Of a DNA stretch of 59,808 bases, positions 8,228 to 17,334 are shown piece by piece. The translations under genes were made by a program, and so were the position numbers. The stretch covers positions 1 to 59,808 of the IMG/VR virus record IMGVR_UViG_3300044638_005822; one strand, written 5' to 3'. How positions within the stretch are numbered: position 1 is the first letter of the stretch; every line of letters begins with the position of its first letter. This DNA is from a virus. The notes beneath the pieces were generated by a model. That model was not told the origin of the DNA, searched no databases, and was given only the letters and a program-made list of their open reading frames with translations.

Positions 8228-10648
8228 TCAGACGTTTGGCGTGCGCGCCGTCCGGTTGGTCACGAAGTCGCTACGGCTTGCGGGAGGTAGTTCAGCGGCC
8301 ATCGGTTCGCCGACCGCCATCTTTGCCAGCCTGTCGGCGTTGGCCTTGTTGATGGCGATGGACATCTTCACGTCGCTTTCGCGCTTGCGAATCTCCATCT
8401 TGGTCTGAACGTCCGCGACCTTCAGTTGTTGCTCGGTCTGGAATTTGCGCACGCTCATTTCCATTTCAGCCTGCATCTTCGCGATCTTCGCCTGTTCCAC
8501 CGGATCGGGCTGTTCCTGTTGCGCGGCTTCCGATGCGCGCTCGTCGAGTGCTTTCTGGAGTTGGCGCACGTAGGTCATCCACATGGCGGAATAATCACTG
8601 AGCGCCTTCCGGTAGCTGGCTGCGAGTTCCGCGCGTGTCGGGTCTGACGCCATCGCCTGAACGTGCCGTTCAGTGTGCGGAATCAGTAGCGCAAGAAACG
8701 CAATCTGCGGTTGAAGCTCGGTGATGTCGCCCTGCTCGCCGTTGTTGCGCCAGTCCTCCAGCGTCTTGATCGCGGATGCAATGTCCGGGCCGGGGTCGTT
8801 TCCGCCCATGTGAACCATCGCGTGAATGGTGTGGTTCTGGCCGTCCAGCGGGTCAATGTTTCCGCCGCCAAACATGAGCGCGTTCTCCATCTGCGCGAAG
8901 CCCTGGTCGAGCACGGGGCGCGGTTTGTCTTGCAGCGGCATGTAGCGTTGCGCCCTGCGGTTGCCGACCAGAAGCGTCACGCTGTCGTGCAGGAACATCG
9001 CGCGCCCGCGCTCGTCAAACGTCGGCATGAGCTGCGTCATCCGATCCATTGTGGCCTGCTGTGCGCCAGGTGAACCCGCGCCGATGGCCCGCACTTCGTT
9101 GACGCGCTCCACCGCCATGATCATTTCCGTCGTGATGCCGCGCCGTTCGCACCGGATCACGAACTGTTCCACTTCCGGGAAGTCGTCGTATCGTTCGTTC
9201 TTGATGATCTCCTGCGTCCTGCGGAACATTTCGCGAAGTAGCCGCTTCCACGAACGGTTGAACATATTCACCGATGATGTGTTCAAAGCCGAGCCTGTGT
9301 TCTGCTCTGCTTGAAGCTGGTATTTCGTCATCACCGGACTGCCGGGATTGGCGCTCCCCGCGCCGATTGTGGGGCTGACAGCATCGAGCTTGTTACCAAG
9401 GAAGTTCATTACCGGCATCGTGGTGCGGGTGTGATCCTGAATGCCCTGCTCTACGTAGTCCACTTCCGGCGAGATGATCGCCATGCCGTTACTGATTACG
9501 ATGGGAGATTCGTCGAGTGCGTTTGTGTTCGACTTTTTCAGCATCGTGGTGGTTCCGAGACGGAACTGGTTCACCAGATCATTCAGCATCTTGTTCTCGG
9601 TTTGAACGAACGGGAACTGGTCGTACCCCTGTCCTCGGATGCTGTGGTAGTAGCCGTCGCCGACGTTGAGGCAGAAGATCGTGAAGCAGTTCGATTCAGG
9701 AGGGAACCGCGAGACTTTCTTGTAGAGGAAATCCGCGCTGTTGTCCACGCCGTCGCGAGATCCAGCCGGGTCGCGCTCGGCAATGTAGTGCGAGAAACTG
9801 CCGTCAAATTCTCGTATCCAGCCGTGAACCAGATACACCCTCGCATTTGTGGAGTAGCTGCTTTGCAGATCGTTCCCCTTGATCATCTGACTGAGCTTCC
9901 CCCACTCCGGCCCCCACCTGTTCGGCAGCCGCTTTCCGGCAAAAGCCGTGGCGCGAACCAGCGCCCTCTTTACCGCATCCACATTCCAGCCAGTTTCCTC
10001 GGCGGCTTTCTCGTTCTCGATCATCTGATAGAGCGCGCTCGGGATCTCGTCTTTCGTCTGCAAAAGGATGTCCACGAACTCCTCGGAGTTTCGGGTGTCG
10101 CGAGGAATCAGGAAGTTGTCGAGGCCGGCAGCGTCGAACCGCCAGTCGAAATCCTTCGGGAAATGCGCCAGACTGACGCCGTGTTCGATGAACTCCTTTG
10201 CCAGCAGTTGAAATCGCGGGTCGAAGTCATTCCAGTCGCGGATCATCACCGTCCACTCCTCGGCCACAGTGTCCTCCGCGTTCTGGCGTGTCGTGTCGTC
10301 GTAAAGGTTGATCGGAATCTCAGCCGCGATGAACGCCTTGAGGGTGTCCAGCATGTCGTTATAGACCGTAGTGGAGCGGACGATGCGGGACTTCGCGGAA
10401 CCGAAGTTCAGATTACTTCCGCCGAATGTCGCGGCCCTTTTCTTCGTCGAGGTCGCGTAAGGGGCTGCGCCGTTGATCTGTTGGCGGATGCCATACCGCT
10501 GCATGGCTGAGAGCGAATCGTCCTGCAACATCCGCCAGTAAATACTCTGGAGCGCGGCGGCATCCTTGAGCCTCGCACCCGGCGGCTTGCCCTTCATCGG
10601 GAATGGAGCCAACTCGTTTGGGGTGCCTTGCGTGATCTCGTTGCTCAT
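8228..10648 (-). CDS. Portal protein
   Basis: 806 residues, at the large end for portals and typical of short-tailed phages. The N-terminal half has portal-like segments (ADFLYKKVSRFPPESNCFTIF, HSIRGQGYDQFPFVQTENKMLNDLVNQFRLG). The middle has a long helix region (MTKYQLQAEQNTGSALNTSSVNMFNRSWKRLLREMFRRTQE). The C-terminus is a charged coiled coil (KIAKMQAEMEMSVRKFQTEQQL). It would form the dodecameric ring through which DNA is packaged. Its place between the terminase and scaffold genes supports the call. The start overlaps the stop of the preceding glycosyltransferase-like gene. Confidence 0.88.
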   Translation of the reverse strand: MSNEITQGTPNELAPFPMKGKPPGARLKDAAALQSIYWRMLQDDSLSAMQRYGIRQQINGAAPYATSTKKRAATFGGSNLNFGSAKSRIVRSTTVYNDMLDTLKAFIAAEIPINLYDDTTRQNAEDTVAEEWTVMIRDWNDFDPRFQLLAKEFIEHGVSLAHFPKDFDWRFDAAGLDNFLIPRDTRNSEEFVDILLQTKDEIPSALYQMIENEKAAEETGWNVDAVKRALVRATAFAGKRLPNRWGPEWGKLSQMIKGNDLQSSYSTNARVYLVHGWIREFDGSFSHYIAERDPAGSRDGVDNSADFLYKKVSRFPPESNCFTIFCLNVGDGYYHSIRGQGYDQFPFVQTENKMLNDLVNQFRLGTTTMLKKSNTNALDESPIVISNGMAIISPEVDYVEQGIQDHTRTTMPVMNFLGNKLDAVSPTIGAGSANPGSPVMTKYQLQAEQNTGSALNTSSVNMFNRSWKRLLREMFRRTQEIIKNERYDDFPEVEQFVIRCERRGITTEMIMAVERVNEVRAIGAGSPGAQQATMDRMTQLMPTFDERGRAMFLHDSVTLLVGNRRAQRYMPLQDKPRPVLDQGFAQMENALMFGGGNIDPLDGQNHTIHAMVHMGGNDPGPDIASAIKTLEDWRNNGEQGDITELQPQIAFLALLIPHTERHVQAMASDPTRAELAASYRKALSDYSAMWMTYVRQLQKALDERASEAAQQEQPDPVEQAKIAKMQAEMEMSVRKFQTEQQLKVADVQTKMEIRKRESDVKMSIAINKANADRLAKMAVGEPMAAELPPASRSDFVTNRTARTPNV

Positions 10649-11568
10649 GTGGATTTAGGGTGTGCGGCGATTTGGTAGCCTCTGCGGCGCTTGGCTCGCC
10701 TGCCGCGCCGAAACTTTCGGCACGGATTGGGTTTTTCCGCTTTTGGCGTAAAAACCCACGCATGTCCATCATTTTCCTCAGAAATCTGCATTATTTCCGC
10801 TGGAATCTCGCGTTTTTTCGTTTCCGCTGAAAGCAGGCGCACGAGGCTTCCGTCCTTGCAGCCATGAAGAAACACCGCTTCCGGTCGCACGGGGCGCGTC
10901 ATTGACCGTCCAGACAGCGCCACGCGGAGCGTCGCCGGATCGCACTCGATGCGGTCGCCTTCCCATCGGTAGTTCGCCGTGCTCCAATTATCCTGCATGA
11001 GCGGGCAGCTTCTGGCGTGTGGTCGAATGTCCTTCGCGATGGCGAGATCGAATGCGTCCAGGCATGTAAGATGCGCCATCGTGTAAGCTCGCAGCGCGGG
11101 CGGATACACCGCGCAGCCGCACATGTGCTCGCCGATTTTGTGCAGCGTGTTGCCACCGAGATCAACGTAGGTGTCGTCAATCACACCCATGAACGGCACT
11201 GCTGGATTCTCGTTGTAGGCGTCGGCGATCATGTCCGCCCATCCGCGGCGAATCGGCGTGCAGTCTGGCTCCACGAACATCCACGGTCGCCCCATTGTTT
11301 CGGCTGCGACGACGCACTGACGGAAGATGTCGTTCGGTGCGGTGGGCCATGATTGATGCGTGATGAGGGCGTTGATGGCGACCGGCGGCGTACGCCAGCC
11401 GCATTTGCGAGCATTCATCGCCACTGTCTCGCGTTGGAGTGGCGAGAGTTCTTCGGAGTACGCCAGCAACAGGTCGTGCCTCGGGTAAGGTCCGAGCTTG
11501 CGAATCCACTCCATCAGCGGCACGGCGAGGTGGATGTCGTTCTTGGAGAATGGAAAGACGATCAGCAT
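10645..11568 (-). CDS. Glycosyltransferase-like protein between terminase and portal
   Basis: 307 residues. It begins like a GT-A fold enzyme (MLIVFPFSKNDIHLAVPLMEWI) and has an acidic metal/nucleotide-binding candidate in RPWMFVEPDCTPI, then FMGVIDDTYVDLGG and near the end EAVFLHGCKDGSL, resembling the HG/HxxK turn of phage GT-A proteins. A basic tail (KFRRGRRAKRRRG) follows. It overlaps the terminase stop and the portal start by a few bases. A glycosyltransferase inside a packaging operon is unusual; a virion or host-surface sugar substrate is inferred. Family assignment is by motif only. Confidence 0.6.
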   Translation of the reverse strand: MLIVFPFSKNDIHLAVPLMEWIRKLGPYPRHDLLLAYSEELSPLQRETVAMNARKCGWRTPPVAINALITHQSWPTAPNDIFRQCVVAAETMGRPWMFVEPDCTPIRRGWADMIADAYNENPAVPFMGVIDDTYVDLGGNTLHKIGEHMCGCAVYPPALRAYTMAHLTCLDAFDLAIAKDIRPHARSCPLMQDNWSTANYRWEGDRIECDPATLRVALSGRSMTRPVRPEAVFLHGCKDGSLVRLLSAETKKREIPAEIMQISEENDGHAWVFTPKAEKPNPCRKFRRGRRAKRRRGYQIAAHPKST

Positions 11569-13397
11569 TATTGTCCGAATCCGTAGTCAATCTCCACTTC
11601 GACTTCCGGCTCCCAACCGCCAGACGACTCAGCGCCGTCGCCTTGCCCGATGTCCTCAAGGTTCATCGGCAAAGCCATCCTGTCGGATCGGATGGCGTGA
11701 TCGCGCAGCTTCCGCCAGTTCTCGGCGCTCGTGACATTCTGCGCGACCGCAACTTCGGAGCGAAACCGGAATCGCTTCCGGCAAAGGTCGAGCAGGATCG
11801 CCAGCGAATCTCCTGCGTCCGGGCTTCGCCTGATTCGCTTACGCATGACCTTCTTGCTCTCCACCGCCCGCTTGGTGCCGTTGAGTCCCTGCTTGCGCAG
11901 CACTTCCCTGCGCGCCAACAGGTCGTCAATAATCTCGGTGGTCAGCCCCTTGATTTGACCGCTGCGAATGTAGTCCTTGATGACCAGCCAAAGCTCCGAA
12001 ACCCTGTCGGCGTAAAGCTCGTTGCACGGCTTTGATTCGATCCCGTGCGTCAAGTCTGACGCCCTGCCGTTGAAGTCCACCGCATGAAGGACGGAGTTTC
12101 CCACCATGTTGGAGATGATGGGGCCGATCTCGCCCGCTGGCCCGGTGGAGTCGTATGCCATGTTCTCCGGCGTGATACCGTGCTCGCGGCAGATGGCTAC
12201 GAACTGCGCGGCGATCTGGAAGTTGTATGGCCGAGGGTCGCCCTTGCTGTCGTTGAGTTGGACGCTTTTCGTGACCAGCAAGACGCGACTTCCTGACAGC
12301 GTATTGCCGAGCAGTCCGAGCGTCATTTTGCAGGCGTCTCCACCGCTACTGCGTGCCGGGTCAATCGAGGCGCATGGATTCGGTGATCCGGCCCACTCCA
12401 CAGTGGTCGCCATCACGTCGCCCTGCACCAAGTCCGCCTCAGACAAGATGCACTCCGGGTCGCTGCCTTCGGGCGGCCAGAACCCGCGGCATTGACTCCA
12501 ATGCACAAGCGAGTCCTCGCCGTTCTGGTGCTTGCTCATCGCCACGTCCTCGATCTTCGGGAGGAACGGATACAGCACTTCGCCAGCGAGGATGTTTGGC
12601 GAAAGCTCTGAGTCGAAACGGATGCAGTAGCCAAGCTGCGTTTTCCACTCGTAATCCTTGTCTGAGATTTCACCCCATCCGTTTTTCGGCGTGCAAAGCA
12701 TCCCGTGCGGATCGTATTTCGACTTCGGGTTTCCGATGCCGATGAACTGGAACCACTCGTTCTTGGAAAGGTTGCCCGTCGCGAACTTCACAAGCCCCGG
12801 AGACAGCTTCGGAAGCTCGTCCGCGATCATAATGACGCGCTTGTTGTGGCAGCCGTCCAGCTTGTCCATGCTCTCCTTTTCGTGAGCAGCTTCGCCGGCC
12901 ACCAGCGAGATGCCTGATTTGTCTGACATCTTCGCTTCGTTTCCCGGCATCCTTGTCCGCACGATGCCGAGGCTGTCCACCAGCTTTCCCGGCATGTCCG
13001 GCACGGAGTTGTAGTAGTCCACGATACTGCCCCAGATGCGCTTCCGTGAGGCTGTCAGCGTGGTGGACGTGACGATGACCATCGTGTTCACTGGGTCGCA
13101 AAGCCAGTTCACGATTGCCCATAGTGCCATGCAATCCGACTTGCCCACGTTTCCTGGCCCCGCGATTCCGAGGTATTGCCATTGGCACGCCTGCGCGATC
13201 ATCGTCTCGGCCCACGGATGGATCTGGAAATGCTTCCGCTTGTTTTTCTTCCCCCACAGCAGTTCGACGATCCGCCAGAAATGCCCCGCCTTCCCGAGTC
13301 CGCCTTCTTCCTCCTTGTGTCCATATCGGAAGCACTTCAATTCGATGTTCAGATCATCAAATTCGTCAGGCCAGTCGAGTTCGTATTTGCGAGGCAC
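11568..13397 (-). CDS. terL: Terminase large subunit
   Basis: 609 residues from GTG at 13397 (VPRKYELDWPDEFDD). The open frame extends further upstream, but that part overlaps the divergent small-terminase gene and is not protein-like. The ATPase has a Walker A-like GPGNVGKS (residues 80-87) and a Walker B followed by Glu in RVIMIADELPKL. The C-terminal RNase H-like nuclease has an Asp in CASIDPARSSGGD and a later YDSTGPAG. It drives ATP-dependent packaging through the portal. The start is preceded by the ACGCTTTTCACGTAAAAA element shared with the gene at 37493. Confidence 0.9.
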   Translation of the reverse strand: MPRKYELDWPDEFDDLNIELKCFRYGHKEEEGGLGKAGHFWRIVELLWGKKNKRKHFQIHPWAETMIAQACQWQYLGIAGPGNVGKSDCMALWAIVNWLCDPVNTMVIVTSTTLTASRKRIWGSIVDYYNSVPDMPGKLVDSLGIVRTRMPGNEAKMSDKSGISLVAGEAAHEKESMDKLDGCHNKRVIMIADELPKLSPGLVKFATGNLSKNEWFQFIGIGNPKSKYDPHGMLCTPKNGWGEISDKDYEWKTQLGYCIRFDSELSPNILAGEVLYPFLPKIEDVAMSKHQNGEDSLVHWSQCRGFWPPEGSDPECILSEADLVQGDVMATTVEWAGSPNPCASIDPARSSGGDACKMTLGLLGNTLSGSRVLLVTKSVQLNDSKGDPRPYNFQIAAQFVAICREHGITPENMAYDSTGPAGEIGPIISNMVGNSVLHAVDFNGRASDLTHGIESKPCNELYADRVSELWLVIKDYIRSGQIKGLTTEIIDDLLARREVLRKQGLNGTKRAVESKKVMRKRIRRSPDAGDSLAILLDLCRKRFRFRSEVAVAQNVTSAENWRKLRDHAIRSDRMALPMNLEDIGQGDGAESSGGWEPEVEVEIDYGFGQ

Positions 13398-13400
13398 GGG

Positions 13401-13430
13401 TGGGTTTTTACGTGAAAAGCGTAAAAAGGC
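13401..13430 (-). promoter_or_regulatory. Shared upstream element in the terL/terS divergent gap
   Basis: On the minus strand this reads CTTTTTACG-CTTTTCA-CGTAAAAA, an 8-bp inverted repeat ending a few bases before the terL GTG. Nearly the same string occurs at 37461-37484 before another virion gene, also just upstream of the start codon. With only 69 bases between terL and terS, it could be a late promoter, an operator or a 5'-UTR hairpin. Confidence 0.5.
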
Positions 13431-13466
13431 AAGACAAAGTAAGCGGTTTGTGCTTTTCTCCCTGAA

Positions 13467-14228
13467 ATGCCTAAAGAAGACGAGAACGTACATCCGTGCC
13501 ATTGGGGGGTTGATCGACTGGCCGCGTGGTCGAAGGGGACGGATGTTGAGATCACGATAGAGAGCGGACTTGACGAAATCAAACTCGCCCGGAACCGTGC
13601 TGCCAACGAGTTCCTGAACCGGATGCGGATGGACAAAAAGGCAGCGATGGAGCGCGTAAAGGAGCGGGTGCGGATGCACTACGAGTCCGGCGCGTCCATG
13701 AAGATGATTTGCGACACCTACAAGGTGAAGCGCGCGCTTGTCGAGCGATGGGCTGAGAAGGAGAAGTGGAAGCTGCCGCCTGCGCGCGAGCCGGACAAGC
13801 CGATGACTCCGAGCGCCAGGGCGTACGATCAGGACGCGATTGCGGAGGATGTGCAAACCGGCATCGTGACACATCAAAGCGAGGCGCGACTGCCGCTGGC
13901 GGTGAGGGAACTGAACGAGCAAAAGCGGCTGATGAACATCCGCGGCGCTCAGTGGGACGAGATTCCGCATGAGAAGGTCGCCCTCGCGCTACGGATGCGC
14001 CTCACTCGGCAGGCTCGCCGGATGATCGAGAAGATGGAGACGCTGGACGAAGACGAGATCATCGCCCCTGAGATGATGAAGACGTTCAAGACCATCGCGG
14101 AAGTGCTGGATAAGGTCGCGCCGATTCCAGAGGACAAGGCGGTGCGGACGAATTCACTGCTGCACGTCACGCTGTTCAAAGACGACGGCCTGCCAAAAAA
14201 AGCGCAGGCGATTGAAATTCCCGCTTGA
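13467..14228 (+). CDS. terS: Putative terminase small subunit
   Basis: 253 residues, divergent from terL across 69 bases. A helix-turn-helix-like segment sits around residues 73-95 (SGASMKMICDTYKVKRALVERWAEKEKWK), the kind of DNA-recognition module found in small terminases. The centre and C-terminus are helical (ALRMRLTRQARRMIEKMETL) and suited to oligomerisation. It would recognise the packaging site and recruit the large subunit. The call rests on this HTH, size and pairing with terL; another DNA-binding protein is possible. Confidence 0.65.
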   Translation: MPKEDENVHPCHWGVDRLAAWSKGTDVEITIESGLDEIKLARNRAANEFLNRMRMDKKAAMERVKERVRMHYESGASMKMICDTYKVKRALVERWAEKEKWKLPPAREPDKPMTPSARAYDQDAIAEDVQTGIVTHQSEARLPLAVRELNEQKRLMNIRGAQWDEIPHEKVALALRMRLTRQARRMIEKMETLDEDEIIAPEMMKTFKTIAEVLDKVAPIPEDKAVRTNSLLHVTLFKDDGLPKKAQAIEIPA

Positions 14229-14236
14229 CGCACTCC

Positions 14237-14413
14237 ATGAAACCGCTTACATCGCGCAAATGCCAAATGACACAACAGGAAATGTCTCGCAAGGGAGGCC
14301 AGTCGAAGTCGCCCAAAAAGCTGGCTGCGGTTCGTCGAAACATTCGGAAGGCGATTGCGGAGCGGATGCGGAAGTTCCAGATGCGTTCGGTAGTCAAAGC
14401 GCGTGGATGTTGA
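14237..14413 (+). CDS. Small basic KGG-type protein
   Basis: About 58 residues from ATG 14237; ATG 14267 is an equally possible start. It is strongly basic, with MSRKGGQSKSPKKLAAVRRN. Short Lys/Gly-rich proteins of this pattern recur in phage genomes, and this genome has three (here, 41870 and 53484). A nucleic-acid-binding role is plausible but not shown. Confidence 0.5.
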   Translation: MKPLTSRKCQMTQQEMSRKGGQSKSPKKLAAVRRNIRKAIAERMRKFQMRSVVKARGC

Positions 14414-14646
14414 TCTCCCGACGTCTCCCCGAACGTGGGCAGCGCATTGTTACGCCTTGGTGGCACCATTACAGCAGCACCTCGTTGCTCGGCATCTGCC
14501 TTAGCGAATCAATCCCAAACCTACTGTTTGAGGTGATTTACCTCTGCATCAGTGTTGTTCGGCTGCCGATCTGTGTCTGCCGGGACTTGTTCAAACTGGT
14601 AAGGCGTAACGAGCACGCGCATGACATTCCAAGTCCTCAGTCCTGA
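14407..14646 (+). CDS. Possible small membrane protein
   Basis: 79 residues, start overlapping the previous stop and end overlapping the next gene by 26 bases. It has one hydrophobic stretch (LLFEVIYLCISVVRLPICVC) after an aromatic region (WWHHYSSTSLLG). Without it, 14414-14620 would be a 207-base gap in a tightly packed cluster. No homolog was recognised, and it may be a chance frame. Confidence 0.4.
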   Translation: MLISRRLPERGQRIVTPWWHHYSSTSLLGICLSESIPNLLFEVIYLCISVVRLPICVCRDLFKLVRRNEHAHDIPSPQS

Positions 14647-15565
14647 CGCAGCTCGGCGCGTTGACCCTCCCGTGTCGCGCTTCCTGCAAACGCTACCGCA
14701 GGGCCGCGACATCGCCGTGGTGCCGATCACTCGGCTGGACGACTTCCGGTTCCGCGATGAACTGCGCGGGACGCTTGAAGGCAAGCCGTGGGTGCTGCTG
14801 GACTTTTCCGAGTTCGGCCCCGAATGGGATCAGCAAACGAGTCACCTGTGGGGGCGTGACCGCCTCGCTCATGGATGGTTCGGCGGCGATGAGTGGGCGA
14901 AGCTCGACGCCTTCATTCGCGAGCATCCGCCGCTCATCACATTTCAGCGCGAGCTTCTGCTCAAGGACGTTTCCGACACGATGCAGCCCGTCGAATACCT
15001 GAACTACTCCGCGCCGATTCAGGCGGAAACCGAGGATCAGTTCAACGCGCGTCCGATTGACGTGCTCTTCCAGTGGGGGCTTTCCAATCCGTTCCGCCCG
15101 CATTTGCATGGCGAGATTTTCAAGCATTCGCAGCGACTCGGCTACGACGTGTGCAGCCAGCTTGATCACCTTGACCGCTGCATCGCCCGAAAGGACAGGC
15201 CGAGCATATGGGCAGCGATTCACACTCCGCACTACGCCCGCGTGAGCAACGACGAGACGATCCGCTGGTTCGGCAAGTCGAAGGTCGTCATTGCAGCGCC
15301 GGGGTGTGGGGTGAAGACATTCCGGCATGGCGAGATCAACAACAGCATCATCGCGATGAGGTCGGACAAGCTGGCCTACTCAGTGAACCAGTGCGGAATC
15401 GCGCTTGGCGACGCTCCTGTGGATGCGCTGTGGGAGGCGGTGCGTGGCCGCGATGCCGACTACCTGTATCGAACCTACCTACTGAACCACGCCGCCGCGG
15501 ACTCACTCCGGCACGAGCGGTACGTGAAGGAGATTTTCATGCCTGCCATCCAGAAATTACTATGA
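14621..15565 (+). CDS. GT-B/exostosin-like glycosyltransferase candidate
   Basis: 314 residues. Features suggest a GT-B type sugar transferase: SIWAAIHTPHYARVSNDETI, then a donor-site-like segment KVVIAAPGCGVKTFRHGEIN followed by AMRSDKLAYSVN, the layout seen near the C-terminus of exostosin-like proteins. It is the first sugar-related gene of the plus-strand cluster and overlaps the next small gene (ATGA). The acceptor is unknown. Assignment is tentative because no invariant DxD is visible. Confidence 0.5.
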   Translation: MTFQVLSPDAARRVDPPVSRFLQTLPQGRDIAVVPITRLDDFRFRDELRGTLEGKPWVLLDFSEFGPEWDQQTSHLWGRDRLAHGWFGGDEWAKLDAFIREHPPLITFQRELLLKDVSDTMQPVEYLNYSAPIQAETEDQFNARPIDVLFQWGLSNPFRPHLHGEIFKHSQRLGYDVCSQLDHLDRCIARKDRPSIWAAIHTPHYARVSNDETIRWFGKSKVVIAAPGCGVKTFRHGEINNSIIAMRSDKLAYSVNQCGIALGDAPVDALWEAVRGRDADYLYRTYLLNHAAADSLRHERYVKEIFMPAIQKLL

Positions 15566-15768
15566 GTGCCAACGAACGGGTGAGCGACCAGAGAGCAAAG
15601 CAAGGGTACGTTCCAAAGCCTATTCCTCTTACGTGCTCAAACTGCAAATACTCTGACGCAGGAAAAGGAAGTGGGGCTGTACTTTGGTGTACTTATGGTG
15701 GATTCCGGGTAATTGCTGCCGGAACTTGTTTTTGTCACAAAAAGAAAGGTCGCTCATGCAAATCGTAA
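15562..15768 (+). CDS. Small Cys-rich, probably zinc-binding protein
   Basis: 68 residues with TCSNCKYSD and later LWCTYGG and TCFCHKK, giving about five Cys plus His for metal binding. It is coupled to the upstream gene by ATGA and overlaps the next gene. Function unknown; the conserved-looking core suggests a small zinc ribbon or high-potential-iron-like fold. Confidence 0.6.
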   Translation: MSANERVSDQRAKQGYVPKPIPLTCSNCKYSDAGKGSGAVLWCTYGGFRVIAAGTCFCHKKKGRSCKS

Positions 15769-16511
15769 CCGTCGCCAACGCCGCTCCAAAAGCCGACTAC
15801 TACTGCTTCCGTGAAATGCTCGCATCGTGCCGGCGCTTCGGGCATGAGCCGCTGATTCTCGGATGGGGCCAGCCGTGGGGAGGACTTGGAAACAAGCCGC
15901 GACTGCTGCTGAAATCCATCGAGTCCGGCCAGATCACCGACGACCACATCCTCTTTCTCGACGCCTTCGACACGGTTCTTGCGCGCCCGCCGTGCGACAT
16001 CATGGCGGCGTACGCGGAATACGATGCGCCGATTGTGTGGGGCGCGGAGAGGAACTTGTTCCCCGACATCGGGTGCGACCGCGACGCCGTGTTCCCTGAT
16101 GCACTGGGAGGCTTCCGCTACCTCAACAGTGGCGTGTGTGTGGCGCAGACGGATGCGATGCTGGCCTACCTTCAGCACATTGACGCGGCCAACATCCCCG
16201 ACGATCACAAGTCGGCGGATGGGGCGCGCGACATAAATCCAAATGACCAAGAGATAGCCTTGAAGGCGTTTGTGCGGCAATTCACATGGACGGATATTTC
16301 GGAGAAACAGCCGATGTGTCCGCGTATGGCCCTCGACACCGAGTGCCGCATCGCACTGAACATGCACAGCGTCACGCCGGATGAGATTGACGTGAGTGGA
16401 GAGCGCATCAAGGTGCTGGCGACCGGCGCGGAGCCGTGTATTTTCCATGCCAACGGGAACGCCAAGGACAGCGGAATGCTGGCGCTGGTGCTGGCGAAAC
16501 TGGGATACTGA
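15756..16511 (+). CDS. PLOD/procollagen-type glycosyltransferase-like protein
   Basis: 251 residues from ATG 15756, which has an AAAGG about 7 bases upstream, one of the few clear Shine-Dalgarno sites here. The GT-A domain has DDHILFLDAFDTVLAR (the DxxD metal site typical of lysyl-hydroxylase/galactosyltransferase-like viral proteins), GGFRYLNSGVCVAQTDAML, and NDQEIALKAF, with a closing FHANGN. This motif order matches the PLOD1-3-like glycosyltransferase group, which in viruses and giant viruses modifies proteins or collagens. Virion protein glycosylation is the favoured inference. Confidence 0.75.
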   Translation: MQIVTVANAAPKADYYCFREMLASCRRFGHEPLILGWGQPWGGLGNKPRLLLKSIESGQITDDHILFLDAFDTVLARPPCDIMAAYAEYDAPIVWGAERNLFPDIGCDRDAVFPDALGGFRYLNSGVCVAQTDAMLAYLQHIDAANIPDDHKSADGARDINPNDQEIALKAFVRQFTWTDISEKQPMCPRMALDTECRIALNMHSVTPDEIDVSGERIKVLATGAEPCIFHANGNAKDSGMLALVLAKLGY

Positions 16512-16512
16512 G

Positions 16513-17334
16513 ATGAAACTTTCGATCTGCATCAACTTGGATAGCCGCCCCGGAGTGGAAGGCGAGAGCACGGCTTTCACTGGGCATAATCAGGGCTGTC
16601 GAAATTGGGATTTCTTCACGCACGGGGTCGCGAATAAGCGGAAATTTTTTACCGGATTCGATACGGAACTCGTGGCCTTTATTGACGAGACGATTCGGAT
16701 TCCCGATGACGTGATGAACCATGTCCGCGACCTATGCGACTGCGTAGTGGTTCGGAAGCACTCAAGCTCGTACCGTAACTACGAAGTGGCCGGATTCGCC
16801 AATGACATCCGATACCTTTCCTGCCTGAGCCAAGCGACGGGGGAGATTGTTTTCCATGCGGACGCGGACACCGCCTGCTTCGCCCGCGACAAGGATGCCG
16901 TAGAAGCGTGGCTGTCCCATCTGGAATCATACCGCTTCGTCAGCTACCCGTCGCCGTGCAGTCCGCGCCCTGTGGACGACGCCAGCTTCGGCAAGCACAC
17001 ATGGGCCTCGACGCGAGCGTTCGCCTGCAAGCGCGAATGGCTGAAATTCGACGTGCTGGAGCGGATGCTGCGCGAGCCTGATTGGGGATGGGAGCAATTC
17101 GGCGAGCCAGTGCGAAAACTGAATTGGCTGGAGCACATGCTGGCCCTGTCCAACAACGAATCCGTAATCTACCCTCCCCGCTGCGACGACCGGATGCTCA
17201 TGTTCTGTTGGAGCACCTATCACCGCGGCGTGATGGAGAAGCTGAACGGGATGAGCTTTGACGAGGTGCGCGATTACGTGCGTCGCTGCGGCGAAATCCA
17301 ATATCCAAACGACTGCGTAGCCATACCATTATGA
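16513..17334 (+). CDS. GT-A family glycosyltransferase
   Basis: 273 residues. The N-terminus (MKLSICINLDSRPG) starts a Rossmann-like strand. IRYLSCLSQATGEIVFHADADTACF supplies the DxD-type metal/nucleotide site (HADAD), as in GT2-like enzymes. RMLMFCWSTYHRGVMEKLNG lies near the end. It begins one base after the previous stop, and its own stop overlaps the next ATG. Donor and acceptor sugars are unknown. Confidence 0.65.
   Translation: MKLSICINLDSRPGVEGESTAFTGHNQGCRNWDFFTHGVANKRKFFTGFDTELVAFIDETIRIPDDVMNHVRDLCDCVVVRKHSSSYRNYEVAGFANDIRYLSCLSQATGEIVFHADADTACFARDKDAVEAWLSHLESYRFVSYPSPCSPRPVDDASFGKHTWASTRAFACKREWLKFDVLERMLREPDWGWEQFGEPVRKLNWLEHMLALSNNESVIYPPRCDDRMLMFCWSTYHRGVMEKLNGMSFDEVRDYVRRCGEIQYPNDCVAIPL

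Noticed and set aside
13398-13970. N-terminal extension of the terL frame
   Set aside because: It covers the divergent promoter region and the start of terS antisense, and reads as non-protein sequence before VPRKYEL.
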